The notes beneath the pieces were generated by a model, which was not told the origin of the DNA, made no database searches, and saw only the letters and a program-made list of their open reading frames with translations. From Actinomycetota bacterium (lineage in GTDB: Bacteria > Actinomycetota > JAHEXW01), in NCBI GenBank assembly GCA_025355855.1, contig JANXYU010000013.1:1-44064 (forward strand): 44,064 nt of DNA. Reading direction: 5' to 3'. Shown here one piece after another: positions 26,430 through 34,606 of this stretch; position 1 is the first letter of the stretch; the number at the start of each line of letters is the position of its first letter. Position numbers and translations under genes: made by a program.

Positions 26430-26885
26430 TTAGCCATGTTTAAGAGACCAGTCATACGGTATCTCCGGGCTGTTGTAAGGCAGACGCTCTTCATCGGGTG
26501 CCGCATAGTCATACAATTCAGTCGGGCAATTAACGACCATTGACTCCGTTTCGCTCACGCATTTCCAGCCATGGTAGACATTACTCGGAATGCGCACAAG
26601 CGTCGGATTGTACTCACCGATGAACATCTCGTTGACTTCGCCTTTTGTCGGACTTCCCTCGCGGGAATCGAACATAACCAGCTTGATCATGCCCTTGATG
26701 CAGGCCACGTTATCGATTTGATTTTTATGGAAATGCCAGGCTTTTATGACTCCTGGATAATTAGTCGTCATATACAACTGGCCGAATTTCTCAAACATCT
26801 CGTCGTCGTTGCGCATGATCTCGGTCAAACGACCTCGCTCGTCAGGCACAACCTTCAGCTTTTTTGTTTTAACGCCATCTATCAT
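26430..26885 (-). CDS. rmlC: dTDP-4-dehydrorhamnose 3,5-epimerase family protein (RmlC-like)
   Basis: Cupin epimerase of 151 aa. VVPDERGRLTEI, KAWHFHKNQIDN (the catalytic-type His in the WHFH region), VMFDSR and NVYHGWKC match the RmlC fold. It is shorter than classical RmlC (about 180 aa) and belongs to the shorter variant seen beside archaeal and Gram-positive long-form RmlA. Position between rmlA and rmlB supports dTDP-4-keto-6-deoxyglucose 3,5-epimerisation. The open frame reaches 26903, but the ATG at 26885 has GGGAG 5 nt upstream and is preferred. Specificity could also be for a related 4-keto sugar. Confidence 0.87.
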   Translation of the reverse strand: MIDGVKTKKLKVVPDERGRLTEIMRNDDEMFEKFGQLYMTTNYPGVIKAWHFHKNQIDNVACIKGMIKLVMFDSREGSPTKGEVNEMFIGEYNPTLVRIPSNVYHGWKCVSETESMVVNCPTELYDYAAPDEERLPYNSPEIPYDWSLKHG

Positions 26886-26941
26886 CTTTGCTCCCTGGAT
26901 CATGTTTACCTATATTTGGAATTTTCTATTTTTTATTACTG

Positions 26942-28006
26942 TTAACCAATGTCGACTTTGCTGGAATCACCCAGCATCAAGCGATAGGCCTTCGGTTTGC
27001 GGTTGGACCGGGTAACTTCCACGTTCTGTCCGATCAGGCTGTCTTCAATGCGCTCTTGAATATCCAGAATCGAGCTCTTCTCAAGGACAACCGAGTGCTC
27101 GACTTCGCTATTTCTAATGGTGACATCATAGTATATCGAGGTAAATGGCCCGATATAAGCGTGGTCGATGACCGAGTTCTCGCCGATTATGGCCGGGCCG
27201 CGGACGACTGACTTAATGACCCGGGCGCCAGTCTCGATGACCACCTTGCCGTGTAGCTCCGATTCTTCATCAACGGTTCCATCACAACGTGGTTCAAGGA
27301 CATCCAACATAATCCGATTGGCCTCTAGAATATCTCCGATCTTGCCGGTATCCTTCCACCAGCCGTCGATAATATGCGGATTGACTTGGAATCCTTGATC
27401 AATAAGGTACTGGATGGCATCGGTGATTTCCAACTCATCTCGCCAGGACGGCTTGATGGCCTTGACAGCATCCATGATGTTTTTGTCGAACATATAAACT
27501 CCGACGAGGGCGAGATCGCTGGCCGGTTCTTTCGGTTTCTCAATCAACCTGACAACTTTGCCGTCCGTAAGCTCAGCCACTCCGAAATGCTGCGGTTCGA
27601 GAACGTGCGCCAGCAAAATCTGAGCGTTGGCGCCGCTTTGCCTGTAGCTATCCACCAACGCAGTGATGCCGTCTTTCACCAGGTTGTCTCCCAAATACAT
27701 GACAAAACTGTCGTCACCAAGGAACTGTTCGGAGATTATAACCGTATGCGCCAGACCGCGCGGCTCGTCTTGTTTAATGTAGGTAACGCTGACACCCCAG
27801 GCGCTGCCATCACCCACAGCGGCTTTGACTTCTTCGGCTGTTTCGCCGACTATGATCCCGATGTCGGTTATACCGGCGTCGCGCACCGCTTCAATGGCAT
27901 AAAAAAGTACCGGTTTATTGGCAATCGGTACCAGTTGTTTGGCGCTCGTATGAGTTATCGGCCGCAAGCGTGTCCCGCTGCCGCCGGCCAAAATCAATGC
28001 TTTCAA
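26942..28006 (-). CDS. rmlA: Glucose-1-phosphate thymidylyltransferase, long form
   Basis: First enzyme of dTDP-L-rhamnose synthesis: glucose-1-P plus dTTP gives dTDP-glucose plus PPi. The signature LAGGSGTRLRPIT is at the N-terminus and EKPK and the WWKDTGK region follow. It is the long (354-aa) form with a C-terminal left-handed helix domain (about 245-354), as in StrD and archaeal enzymes, unlike the roughly 290-aa short RmlA. The frame is open to 28027, but the TTG at 28006 has a perfect AGGAGG 7 nt upstream and gives MKALILAGGSG. It opens the glycan cluster; a weak promoter candidate lies upstream. Confidence 0.93.
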   Translation of the reverse strand: MKALILAGGSGTRLRPITHTSAKQLVPIANKPVLFYAIEAVRDAGITDIGIIVGETAEEVKAAVGDGSAWGVSVTYIKQDEPRGLAHTVIISEQFLGDDSFVMYLGDNLVKDGITALVDSYRQSGANAQILLAHVLEPQHFGVAELTDGKVVRLIEKPKEPASDLALVGVYMFDKNIMDAVKAIKPSWRDELEITDAIQYLIDQGFQVNPHIIDGWWKDTGKIGDILEANRIMLDVLEPRCDGTVDEESELHGKVVIETGARVIKSVVRGPAIIGENSVIDHAYIGPFTSIYYDVTIRNSEVEHSVVLEKSSILDIQERIEDSLIGQNVEVTRSNRKPKAYRLMLGDSSKVDIG

Positions 28007-28044
28007 GAACAGGCCTCCTAACGACAATCTTAGTCTATAAGGAT

Positions 28045-28075
28045 ATCATAATCAGGCAAACATATTATTTGTCGG
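28045..28075 (-). promoter_or_regulatory. Weak promoter candidate upstream of rmlA
   Basis: The 95-nt gap between the L,D-transpeptidase stop and rmlA is AT-rich near the gene. On the minus strand, CCGACA (28075-28070) and TATGAT (28050-28045) are 19 nt apart, which is longer than ideal. It would give a leader of about 35 nt that includes the AGGAGG site. No hairpin plus T-run was seen, so read-through from the transpeptidase gene cannot be excluded. Confidence 0.25.
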
Positions 28076-28101
28076 GGGCTGTACAGGGGTCGGCGAGAAA
28101 C

Positions 28102-29613
28102 TTAGTAGTGGACGTTAACCGGCGTTCCGATGGGCGCCCAAGCGTAGATCCAGGCGCCTGCGTCGACCGGCACGTTCACGCAACCGTGGCTGCGAACGTT
28201 ACCAAAGTCGTTGTGCCAATAAGCGCCGTGAATGGAGTAGCTACCGAAGAACCACAGAATATACGGGACGTTCGGCACATAGTATTCCTCCGCCGTTCCG
28301 GCAAAGCCGGACATGTCGGCCACTGCGTCTTTTGCGTAAACCTGGAAATTACCAGTCGGCGTAGCAAACGGGCTGCGCCCGGATGAGACAAGCGTCGAAT
28401 ACACAGTATGGCCGACCCACCGGAAAACACCCTCGTCCACCTCATCCAAAGAGTTTTGATTGCAGTAGAGAGTCTGGATAGAAAGATTGACGTCGATTGT
28501 CTTACCGGTGGCGATTCCGGCTCGCGGTAAAAATGTCGACGCGTTGGCGATCTTGGATTGGGTCGCGTCCCAGTTGCCTGTGCCGCTTGCCCACGCTTGA
28601 TGCGGCCCTAGGGTCGTCCCGTTCGAGGTGAACATCCATAGGCGAGAGGTTGAGTTGCCGTAATCGTAGAGAGCCGCGATATCGTCCGCGCCGGCGCCGT
28701 CAAAATTTCCGGCGACCAGTTTTGCTCGGCTGGAGTCAAAACCTTGCGCGCCCCAAGCCAATGTCGGGGTCATTGTCGTTCCGTTGGAGATAAAGGTCCA
28801 GATGCGGCTAGTCGAACTGCCGTAGTCATAAAGCGTCGCGACGTCATCGGCTCCCGTCCCGTCGAAATTGCCAGCGACGAATTTTGCCCGCGCAGCGTCG
28901 AACCCTTGCGAGCCCCAAGCTAGATGCGGCGCTAGCGCTGTTCCATCGGAGATAAATGTCCAGATGCGGCTAGTCGAACTGCCATAGTCATAAAGGACCG
29001 CTATGTCGTCGGGGCCGCTGCCGTCGAAATTGCCAGCGACGATCTTCGCCCTGGCGGCATCAAAACCCGGCCCGTTCCAGGCCATTATCGGCGTCATGTT
29101 GGCGCCATCGGAAATAAACAGCCAGATTCGGCTGTTGCCGTTACCGTAGTCGTAAAGCATCGCGATGTCGGCCTTCCCGTCGGCATTAAAATCGCCAGCG
29201 ACCATTTTAGCGCGCGCCGCGTTGAATCCCGGTCCATACCAGGCCAGCGTTGGCGTAAATGTCGCGCCGTTGGAGGAATACAGCCACAAACGGCTGGTGC
29301 TGCTGCCGTAATCGTACAAGACCGCGGCGTCATCCGACCCGACACCGTCAAAATTGCCGGCGACGATTTTGGCGCGAGAAGCCTCAAACGCTCCGGAGCC
29401 CCACACAAAGGAAGGTGTGAATGACACGCCGTTCGAACTGAATCCCCACAGCCGGGTAGTGGAACTGCCATAGTCGTAGGACGCGACAACGTCGTCCCGG
29501 CCATCGCCGTTGAAGTCGGAACTAGCGACGATGGCGGAACCGCCCAACACTAATAGAAAGGCGGTTGCCAGGAAAAGACCGACGATAAAGCGTAGTTTGC
29601 GATTACATGTCAT
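28102..29613 (-). CDS. Exported L,D-transpeptidase (YkuD) with six-repeat N-terminal module
   Basis: A 503-aa exported protein. Residues 1-31 are a signal peptide (basic start, hydrophobic core, cleavage near AIVAS). Residues 31-356 are six copies of the 54-residue YDYG/SRLW repeat. Residues about 376-503 are a YkuD L,D-transpeptidase domain with the catalytic set His462 (in SIHGAYWHNDFG) and Cys478 (in SHGCVN). The family forms 3-3 cross-links or attaches proteins to peptidoglycan via meso-DAP. The repeat block lies between the signal peptide and the enzyme, so it could position the enzyme on a wall polymer. The ATG is preceded by TATAAT at 6 nt and no Shine-Dalgarno, so the mRNA is probably leaderless. 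Confidence 0.93.
   Translation of the reverse strand: MTCNRKLRFIVGLFLATAFLLVLGGSAIVASSDFNGDGRDDVVASYDYGSSTTRLWGFSSNGVSFTPSFVWGSGAFEASRAKIVAGNFDGVGSDDAAVLYDYGSSTSRLWLYSSNGATFTPTLAWYGPGFNAARAKMVAGDFNADGKADIAMLYDYGNGNSRIWLFISDGANMTPIMAWNGPGFDAARAKIVAGNFDGSGPDDIAVLYDYGSSTSRIWTFISDGTALAPHLAWGSQGFDAARAKFVAGNFDGTGADDVATLYDYGSSTSRIWTFISNGTTMTPTLAWGAQGFDSSRAKLVAGNFDGAGADDIAALYDYGNSTSRLWMFTSNGTTLGPHQAWASGTGNWDATQSKIANASTFLPRAGIATGKTIDVNLSIQTLYCNQNSLDEVDEGVFRWVGHTVYSTLVSSGRSPFATPTGNFQVYAKDAVADMSGFAGTAEEYYVPNVPYILWFFGSYSIHGAYWHNDFGNVRSHGCVNVPVDAGAWIYAWAPIGTPVNVHY
28546..29523 (-). repeat. Six tandem YDYG repeats in the L,D-transpeptidase
   Basis: Residues 31-356 of the transpeptidase form six repeats of 54-56 aa. 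Most begin AGNFDG.GxDD(I/V)A and continue LYDYGxSTSR(L/I)WxF, then P..AW and GFDAxRAK. Only the first and third copies have the full DxDG-type acidic loop (FNGDGRDD, FNADGKAD). Confidence 0.93.
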
Positions 29614-29625
29614 GGCAATATTATA
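29614..29625 (-). promoter_or_regulatory. TATAAT box 6 nt before the transpeptidase ATG (leaderless start)
   Basis: Perfect TATAAT at 29625-29620 on the minus strand, followed by exactly 6 nt and the ATG at 29613. A transcript starting 7 nt after the box would begin at the ATG. No Shine-Dalgarno is present and no good -35 box is visible. Confidence 0.6.
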
Positions 29626-29733
29626 TCCCAGTAATAACGGTTTCCGTAAGGACTTGGAACAAACACTTTTGTTGCTTCGCTTAGCGGTACCTAAATTTCG
29701 AACACGCCCATTAAGGCGACGAGTTCTGAGAGT

Positions 29734-31608
29734 CTAGTAGTTGATGGTGGCCAAAAGCGCCGGCAGATAGGCGTTGAATACGGTGGCGGGACTGCCGTTG
29801 GCTTGGTCGGGTGTCATTTCTACCGTAATCGACGGACTGCCGTAAGCCTGGCCAAACCAACGGGTGGCGTCACCAGAAATCGACAGAGGGCCGGCTACCG
29901 GCAGGCCGGCTTTGCCGCCAAATAGGTACGCCAGATCTACGCCGGTTTGACCCCAATAAACGCAGCCTTCCGCATCGTGCACCGTTACCATGGCGCGGAA
30001 GGACTTGCCAGCGCACAGACCAGCGACCGCGACCGTTTCAGGCTCGGAAAATGGCACAGGTCCTGGGTAGTTGAACGAGTAAGGAATTCCGGTTATGACG
30101 GCCGACATGTCTCTTAGAGGCACAAGACCGGCGGCTTCTGCCGCGGTTATCGAGGTCACATCATATAAGCCCCAATCATTTGTCCCATAATTGCGGTTCA
30201 AATTAACGCCGCGCGCGTTCCAACGCGTACCGGCCGCCAACCCGTCGGGATTAAGGAACGGTATGATCCAAACCTCGGTATCTACAGGAACGGCGTCTGG
30301 GTGAACCGACAGGTAGGTGCGGAATTGATCCAAAGTCCAACCGCCTTGCGGTTCATCTCCGTGGTGCACACCGACAAAAAGGTAGCGGCGAGCACCGCTG
30401 CCGATTCTTGTAGCGATAAGCGGACGACCCAGAACAGAGTAGCCGATAACATAGTTGTTTATGTCAATTGCCGCGGAGCCGCTTTCGGCGTCTGCCAGCC
30501 TTGTCCTGTTCCAATCAAAACCGGCTTGTTCGCTATACCAGAAAATATCCGGAGAGAAGTTCGCGCCATCTGATTTAAACACCCAAAAGCGACTGGTGGC
30601 TCCTTTATAATCGTAAAGCATGGAAATGTCGGACTTACCGTCGTTGTCGTAGTCCCCACTCGTCAGCTTGACATTTACTGAAGCGAACTTGCCGGAACCG
30701 CTGTACCAAGCGATTGCTGGGGTCAGGGAAATGCCGTCCGACCTGAAGAGCCAGATTCGGCTGGTCGCGTTGCCGTAGTCGTAGAGTACGGCGATGTCGA
30801 ACTTACCGTCGCCGTCGTAGTCGCCGCAAGTCATCATGGCGCGGCCGGCGGCGAATTTACCCAGACCACTATACCAGGCAATAGCTGGCGCCAGAGTCGT
30901 GCCATCTGCCTTAAAAACCCACAGTCGGCTGGTTCCGCTCCCATAGTCATAGAGCGCGGCGACATCAGTTTTGCCGTCCCCGTCAAAGTCGCCGCTTTTA
31001 ATTACGGCGTGGCCCGAAGTGAACTTGCCGGTGCCGCTATCCCAGGCGGTAGATGGCGCAAATGTCGCGCCATCCGACTTGAAGAACCAGAAACGGCTTG
31101 TTGAGTTGCCATAATCGTAGAGTGCCGCGATGTCAGCTTTGCCGTCTCCATCAAAGTCGCCCGAGACAAGTTTGGCCCGGGAGGCATCGAACTTGCCGGG
31201 GCCGCTATACCAAGCTAGGGAAGGTGCCATATTAGAGCCGTCCGACTTAAATATCCAGATGCGGCTGGTCGAGTTGCCATAGTCGTAGAGGATGGCGACG
31301 TCGGATTTGCTGTCTCCGTCGAAGTCTCCCGAGACAAGTTTGGTGCGAGTGGCGTCGAATTGGCCCTGACCGGAAAACCACAAGAGCGCGGGGATGAAAG
31401 ATGACCCGTCAGACCTAAATCCCCAGAGGCGGGTGGTGGCGTTGCCGTAATCATACGAGGTGACCACGTCAGCCGTTTTGTCGCCGTCGTAGTCGCTGCT
31501 TGTTGCCAGCGCCGGATGGATTGCCGCCGACAGGAATGTGCCTATAGCACAGAGCAGAACAAGGAGAGCTGTTTTTAGTCCTAATGTGTGGGAACCTGTG
31601 GTCATCAT
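29734..31608 (-). CDS. Exported M14 zinc carboxypeptidase with six-repeat N-terminal module
   Basis: A 624-aa exported protein: signal peptide (1 to about 36, ending HPALA), six repeats of exactly 56 aa each (37-372), then an M14 peptidase domain (about 385-624). Zinc ligands are His416 and Glu419 (HHGDE) and His544 (VHDAEG). Arg466/Arg472 (GVNLNRNY) bind the C-terminal carboxylate and Glu597 (TVEMT) is the general base. The domain resembles MpaA/gamma-D-glutamyl-meso-DAP amidase-type M14 members, which trim peptidoglycan peptides, but peptide specificity is not proven. The start region has TATACT 6 nt before the ATG, overlapped by a perfect palindrome. ATG 31608 or the adjacent ATG 31605 would serve. 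Confidence 0.92.
   Translation of the reverse strand: MMTTGSHTLGLKTALLVLLCAIGTFLSAAIHPALATSSDYDGDKTADVVTSYDYGNATTRLWGFRSDGSSFIPALLWFSGQGQFDATRTKLVSGDFDGDSKSDVAILYDYGNSTSRIWIFKSDGSNMAPSLAWYSGPGKFDASRAKLVSGDFDGDGKADIAALYDYGNSTSRFWFFKSDGATFAPSTAWDSGTGKFTSGHAVIKSGDFDGDGKTDVAALYDYGSGTSRLWVFKADGTTLAPAIAWYSGLGKFAAGRAMMTCGDYDGDGKFDIAVLYDYGNATSRIWLFRSDGISLTPAIAWYSGSGKFASVNVKLTSGDYDNDGKSDISMLYDYKGATSRFWVFKSDGANFSPDIFWYSEQAGFDWNRTRLADAESGSAAIDINNYVIGYSVLGRPLIATRIGSGARRYLFVGVHHGDEPQGGWTLDQFRTYLSVHPDAVPVDTEVWIIPFLNPDGLAAGTRWNARGVNLNRNYGTNDWGLYDVTSITAAEAAGLVPLRDMSAVITGIPYSFNYPGPVPFSEPETVAVAGLCAGKSFRAMVTVHDAEGCVYWGQTGVDLAYLFGGKAGLPVAGPLSISGDATRWFGQAYGSPSITVEMTPDQANGSPATVFNAYLPALLATINY
30493..31500 (-). repeat. 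Six tandem 56-residue YDYG repeats in the M14 peptidase
   Basis: Residues 37-372 are six repeats, each 56 aa with no length variation. The acidic loop is well kept (DYDGDGKxD or DFDGDGKxD in most copies), unlike the transpeptidase block. Copy 6 has YDYKG in place of YDYGN. Confidence 0.94.
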
Positions 31609-31625
31609 AGGCCTAGTATAGGCCT
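31609..31625 (-). promoter_or_regulatory. Leaderless-type -10 box within a perfect palindrome (M14 gene)
   Basis: TATACT (minus strand 31620-31615) lies 6 nt before the ATG at 31608. It sits inside the 17-nt inverted repeat AGGCCTA-N3-TAGGCCT (31609-31625), which spans the -10 box and the presumed start of transcription. Such a placement suits an operator that blocks RNA polymerase. No Shine-Dalgarno is seen. Confidence 0.55.
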
Positions 31626-31688
31626 AGCGGAGCTTCCTAAAAAGCCTAGTCAAGCACCTTGTATTAAAGCTAGGGATTTACCCAGGTT

Positions 31689-34529
31689 CTAATTGGTAAC
31701 CTTAACCCGGCTAGCGTCGAACGCTCCCGTGCCTCCATACCAAGCGATACCCGGATCAAAGGTTGTTGTCCCGGAAGCGCCGGTTGCCGTGAATGTCCAC
31801 AGGCGAGACGTGGCGTCGCCATAATCGTAGAGCATACTGACGTCTGTTCTGCCGTCGCCGTCATAGTCGCCACTGGTCAACTTGACACGGTTGGAGTCAA
31901 AGGCCCCCTCGCCGCCGTACCAGGCGAGGCCCGGCTGGAAGTGGGGAGCACCAACCGAGCCGGTCGCGGCAAAGGTCCAGAGTCGAGATGTAGCGTTGCT
32001 ATAGTCGTAAAGCACTGCAAGGTCGGCCTTGCCGTCGCCTGTATAGTCGCCGCTGGTCAACTTGACCCGGTTGGCGTCAAACGCGCCCGCACCGCCGTAC
32101 CAAGTGATGGAGGGCTGGAAGACAATGTGACTGGGCGAACCCGTTCCCAAAAAGGTCCAAAACCCGCTGGTCGCATTGCCATAATCGTACAGCATGCTGA
32201 CGTCACACCGGCCGTCACCGTCATAGTCGCCGCTCGTGAGTCTGACTCGAGACGCATCGAAAGCGCCTACCCCGCCGGACCACGAAAGCGAAGGAAGGAA
32301 GCCGGGAGCGCCCGGGGAACCATTCGCCTGAAATGTCCATAGGCGCGCCGTGGCATTACCGTAGTCATAGAGCATCGCGATATCACACATACGGTCGCCG
32401 TTATAGTCGCCGCTGGTCAGCTTGACTCGACTGGCGTCAAAACCACCGACACCGCTGTACCAGACAACCGTTGGCGTAAACTCCGGAACGTCAATCGTTC
32501 CGGGCTTGATGGACGCCGTAAAAACCCACAACCGGCTGGTGGAATTGCCGTAGTCGTATAGCATCGCGATATCGGTTTTGCCGTCGCCGTCATAATCGCC
32601 GCTGGCTATCTGGACGCGGGCGGGGTCAAAACCGCCAACGCCCCCAAACCAGCCGATCGACGGAGCGAAACTGGTCGCGCCCAGCGTCCCCGTTCCGGTA
32701 AAAGCCCATAATCGCGACGTCGCGTTGCCGTAGTCATATAGCATGCCGATATCGGATACACCATTGCCGCCAAAATCACTAAGGAACGCGAAGGCGATCT
32801 TGACTTTCACTGTGGCTGATAATGAACCGCTAGTGATCGTAATTAGGAAGTCCGTGCCCTCGCTGGTCGCGGCCGTATATGTCGTCGTTGCTCCCGTCTG
32901 CGGCGCGACACTCCCGCCGGTCGCCGACCAGTTGATCACTGCCCCGCTGATAGGATTGTTGTAAACATCCTGGACCGTAGCGGTCAATTGTCTAGTCTTC
33001 CCAATCCCGATGGAAATCTGGTCCGGTGAAACAGATATGTGATCCGGTGCCGCCGGATTAACAACAAAAGTCGCGCTGCTGCCTGTGACCGCCGACGCGC
33101 CGAAAACCGCCGTGATCCTATCGGTGTCGGTTGCCTTAGTAATGGTAACGTTGCCGGTCCAGACACCTCCGCTAAACGCACCGCTTTGCGCCGGACTAAG
33201 CGAACCTGTCGTATCGCTTAAAGTAACATTCTGGTTAAAATCCCCGACAGTCGCGTTCGCTTTGTCTTTGGCGGTGACGATAATGGAAAAGGCTGTGCCG
33301 GCCGTTCTGGGACCGGTCGCTTCAACCGTAAAGTGGTCGACCAAGGTCAGCGCGGCAGCCGCATTGACCCGGCCATAGCCGTAAAAGTCATCCCGACCTG
33401 TTGTTCCAAGATCGTCAGCTGTTGCCTCGATCCGGCTGGTCACCTGATCGGGAGTCCATGTCGGATAGAGCTCGGTAAGCAGCGCAGCTAAGCCTGCTAC
33501 GAGCGGTGAGGCCATCGATGTGCCGCTACCCTGTCCGTATGTATTTCCGTTACCGGCGGTCCAAAAAGTGCTGATAATATTTACTCCGGGCGCCGCGACG
33601 TCCACGAACGATCCATAGTTAGAGAAACTAGCCCTGTTGTCTGCACTATCGGTGGCGGCCACCGCGACAACGTGATTGCAGGCCGCCGGATAGGTCAGCT
33701 CACCAGGCGTGTTGCCTGCCGCAGCGACGATCATCACACCCTTGCCGTAGGCGTAGTCGATCGCCGATTGCATTGTTTGCGGGTATGATGACGCCCCGCC
33801 CAAACTCATATTGATGACTTTAGCGCCGTGATCGGCAGCCCAGACGATGCCGCTGGCGATATCCGAGTCATAACCGTTACCAGCCGCATCCAGGACTCGG
33901 ACCGGCATCAAGCGAGCGTTCCAGTCCATGCCGGCAACCCCGACGCCGTTGTTGGTTATCGCCGCCGCGATTCCCGCGACGTGCGTACCGTGGCCGTTCA
34001 AATCGGTCGGATCGGAATCGTTATCAATGAAATCATAACCGGCGACTATCTTGCCGGCCAGGTCGGGGTGGGAGACCGAAACACCGGTATCGATTACCGC
34101 AATTATTCCGGACGTACTGCCACGCGTAATGTCCCAAGCCGCATCGGCCCTCGTCGTCCGCAAGTTCCATTGACTAGAAGCGTAATCGGGATCGTTTGGC
34201 GTCGTCGCACTTACAGAACGGCGGTAGTTCGGTTCGGCGTAAGCTACAGCCGTGTCACGCCTAAGCTCATTGATTTTGGCATTAATGTCGCCATTGACCG
34301 ATACTTCTTGGACCCGAGCATCGCCCACTGTCTTCCTGGTTCGTACCCCATGCAATGCGTTTTTGAGCTGGGTTTCTGAGTACGTATAACCAGGTTTGTA
34401 AGCGACAATAATGTTGTCCGTCGCGGCGGAGGCGGCCAGAGCGGCTGGTCCACCCGCTAGAAATAAGGCGGCCGCTAGAAATATAGCGGCCGAGCTATTC
34501 TGGATTATTCTAAATCGGCTTGACGTCAT
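31689..34529 (-). CDS. Exported S8 (subtilisin-like) protease with Ig-like domains and six-repeat C-terminal module
   Basis: A 946-aa exported protease. Signal peptide 1 to about 33; I9-type propeptide about 38-105; S8 catalytic domain about 120-395 with Asp147 (VIDTG), His180 (HGTHVAG) and Ser338 (GTSMASP) all intact and oxyanion Asn in AAAGN; two Ig-like/Big-type domains about 398-490 and 495-580; then six repeats (583-945) at the extreme C-terminus. Here the module follows the enzyme rather than preceding it. The ATG at 34529 has AGGTGA 7 nt upstream, so this gene uses a normal ribosome site, unlike its two downstream neighbours. The substrate is unknown; processing of surface proteins is a possibility. 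Confidence 0.94.
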   Translation of the reverse strand: MTSSRFRIIQNSSAAIFLAAALFLAGGPAALAASAATDNIIVAYKPGYTYSETQLKNALHGVRTRKTVGDARVQEVSVNGDINAKINELRRDTAVAYAEPNYRRSVSATTPNDPDYASSQWNLRTTRADAAWDITRGSTSGIIAVIDTGVSVSHPDLAGKIVAGYDFIDNDSDPTDLNGHGTHVAGIAAAITNNGVGVAGMDWNARLMPVRVLDAAGNGYDSDIASGIVWAADHGAKVINMSLGGASSYPQTMQSAIDYAYGKGVMIVAAAGNTPGELTYPAACNHVVAVAATDSADNRASFSNYGSFVDVAAPGVNIISTFWTAGNGNTYGQGSGTSMASPLVAGLAALLTELYPTWTPDQVTSRIEATADDLGTTGRDDFYGYGRVNAAAALTLVDHFTVEATGPRTAGTAFSIIVTAKDKANATVGDFNQNVTLSDTTGSLSPAQSGAFSGGVWTGNVTITKATDTDRITAVFGASAVTGSSATFVVNPAAPDHISVSPDQISIGIGKTRQLTATVQDVYNNPISGAVINWSATGGSVAPQTGATTTYTAATSEGTDFLITITSGSLSATVKVKIAFAFLSDFGGNGVSDIGMLYDYGNATSRLWAFTGTGTLGATSFAPSIGWFGGVGGFDPARVQIASGDYDGDGKTDIAMLYDYGNSTSRLWVFTASIKPGTIDVPEFTPTVVWYSGVGGFDASRVKLTSGDYNGDRMCDIAMLYDYGNATARLWTFQANGSPGAPGFLPSLSWSGGVGAFDASRVRLTSGDYDGDGRCDVSMLYDYGNATSGFWTFLGTGSPSHIVFQPSITWYGGAGAFDANRVKLTSGDYTGDGKADLAVLYDYSNATSRLWTFAATGSVGAPHFQPGLAWYGGEGAFDSNRVKLTSGDYDGDGRTDVSMLYDYGDATSRLWTFTATGASGTTTFDPGIAWYGGTGAFDASRVKVTN
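31695..32783 (-). repeat. Six tandem 60-63-residue YDYG repeats in the S8 protease
   Basis: Residues 583-945 are six repeats: five of 60 aa and one of 63 aa. They are longer than elsewhere because of an extra loop (GSPGAPGF-like) between the RLW.F strand and the P..W strand. Acidic loops are mostly SGDYDGDGxxD. One extra residue follows the last copy before the stop. Confidence 0.94.
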
Positions 34530-34606
34530 TGCAAATCACCTTGATATGAACGTGTTAATTAGTCCCTTATATATACTTCGGCCGATTATGCCGCACGGTA
34601 AAGCCT

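Noticed and set aside
28007-28101. A tRNA or small RNA gene between rmlA and the transpeptidase gene
   Set aside because: No cloverleaf or stable hairpin could be drawn; the segment looks like a promoter region only.
29690-29733. CGCC/GGCG hairpin after the M14 gene as a terminator
   Set aside because: A 4-bp stem with only a weak T-rich tail some distance away is not enough.
29094-31454. Minus-strand frames inside the repeat regions rich in Thr, Met and Arg
   Set aside because: They are out-of-frame readings of the repeats, recurring with the same period.
34530-34606. TATATA-rich stretch before the S8 gene as a leaderless -10 box
   Set aside because: It lies tens of bases upstream of the ATG, and the gene has a proper AGGTGA ribosome site, so it does not fit the leaderless pattern; no matching -35 at 16-18 nt was found.
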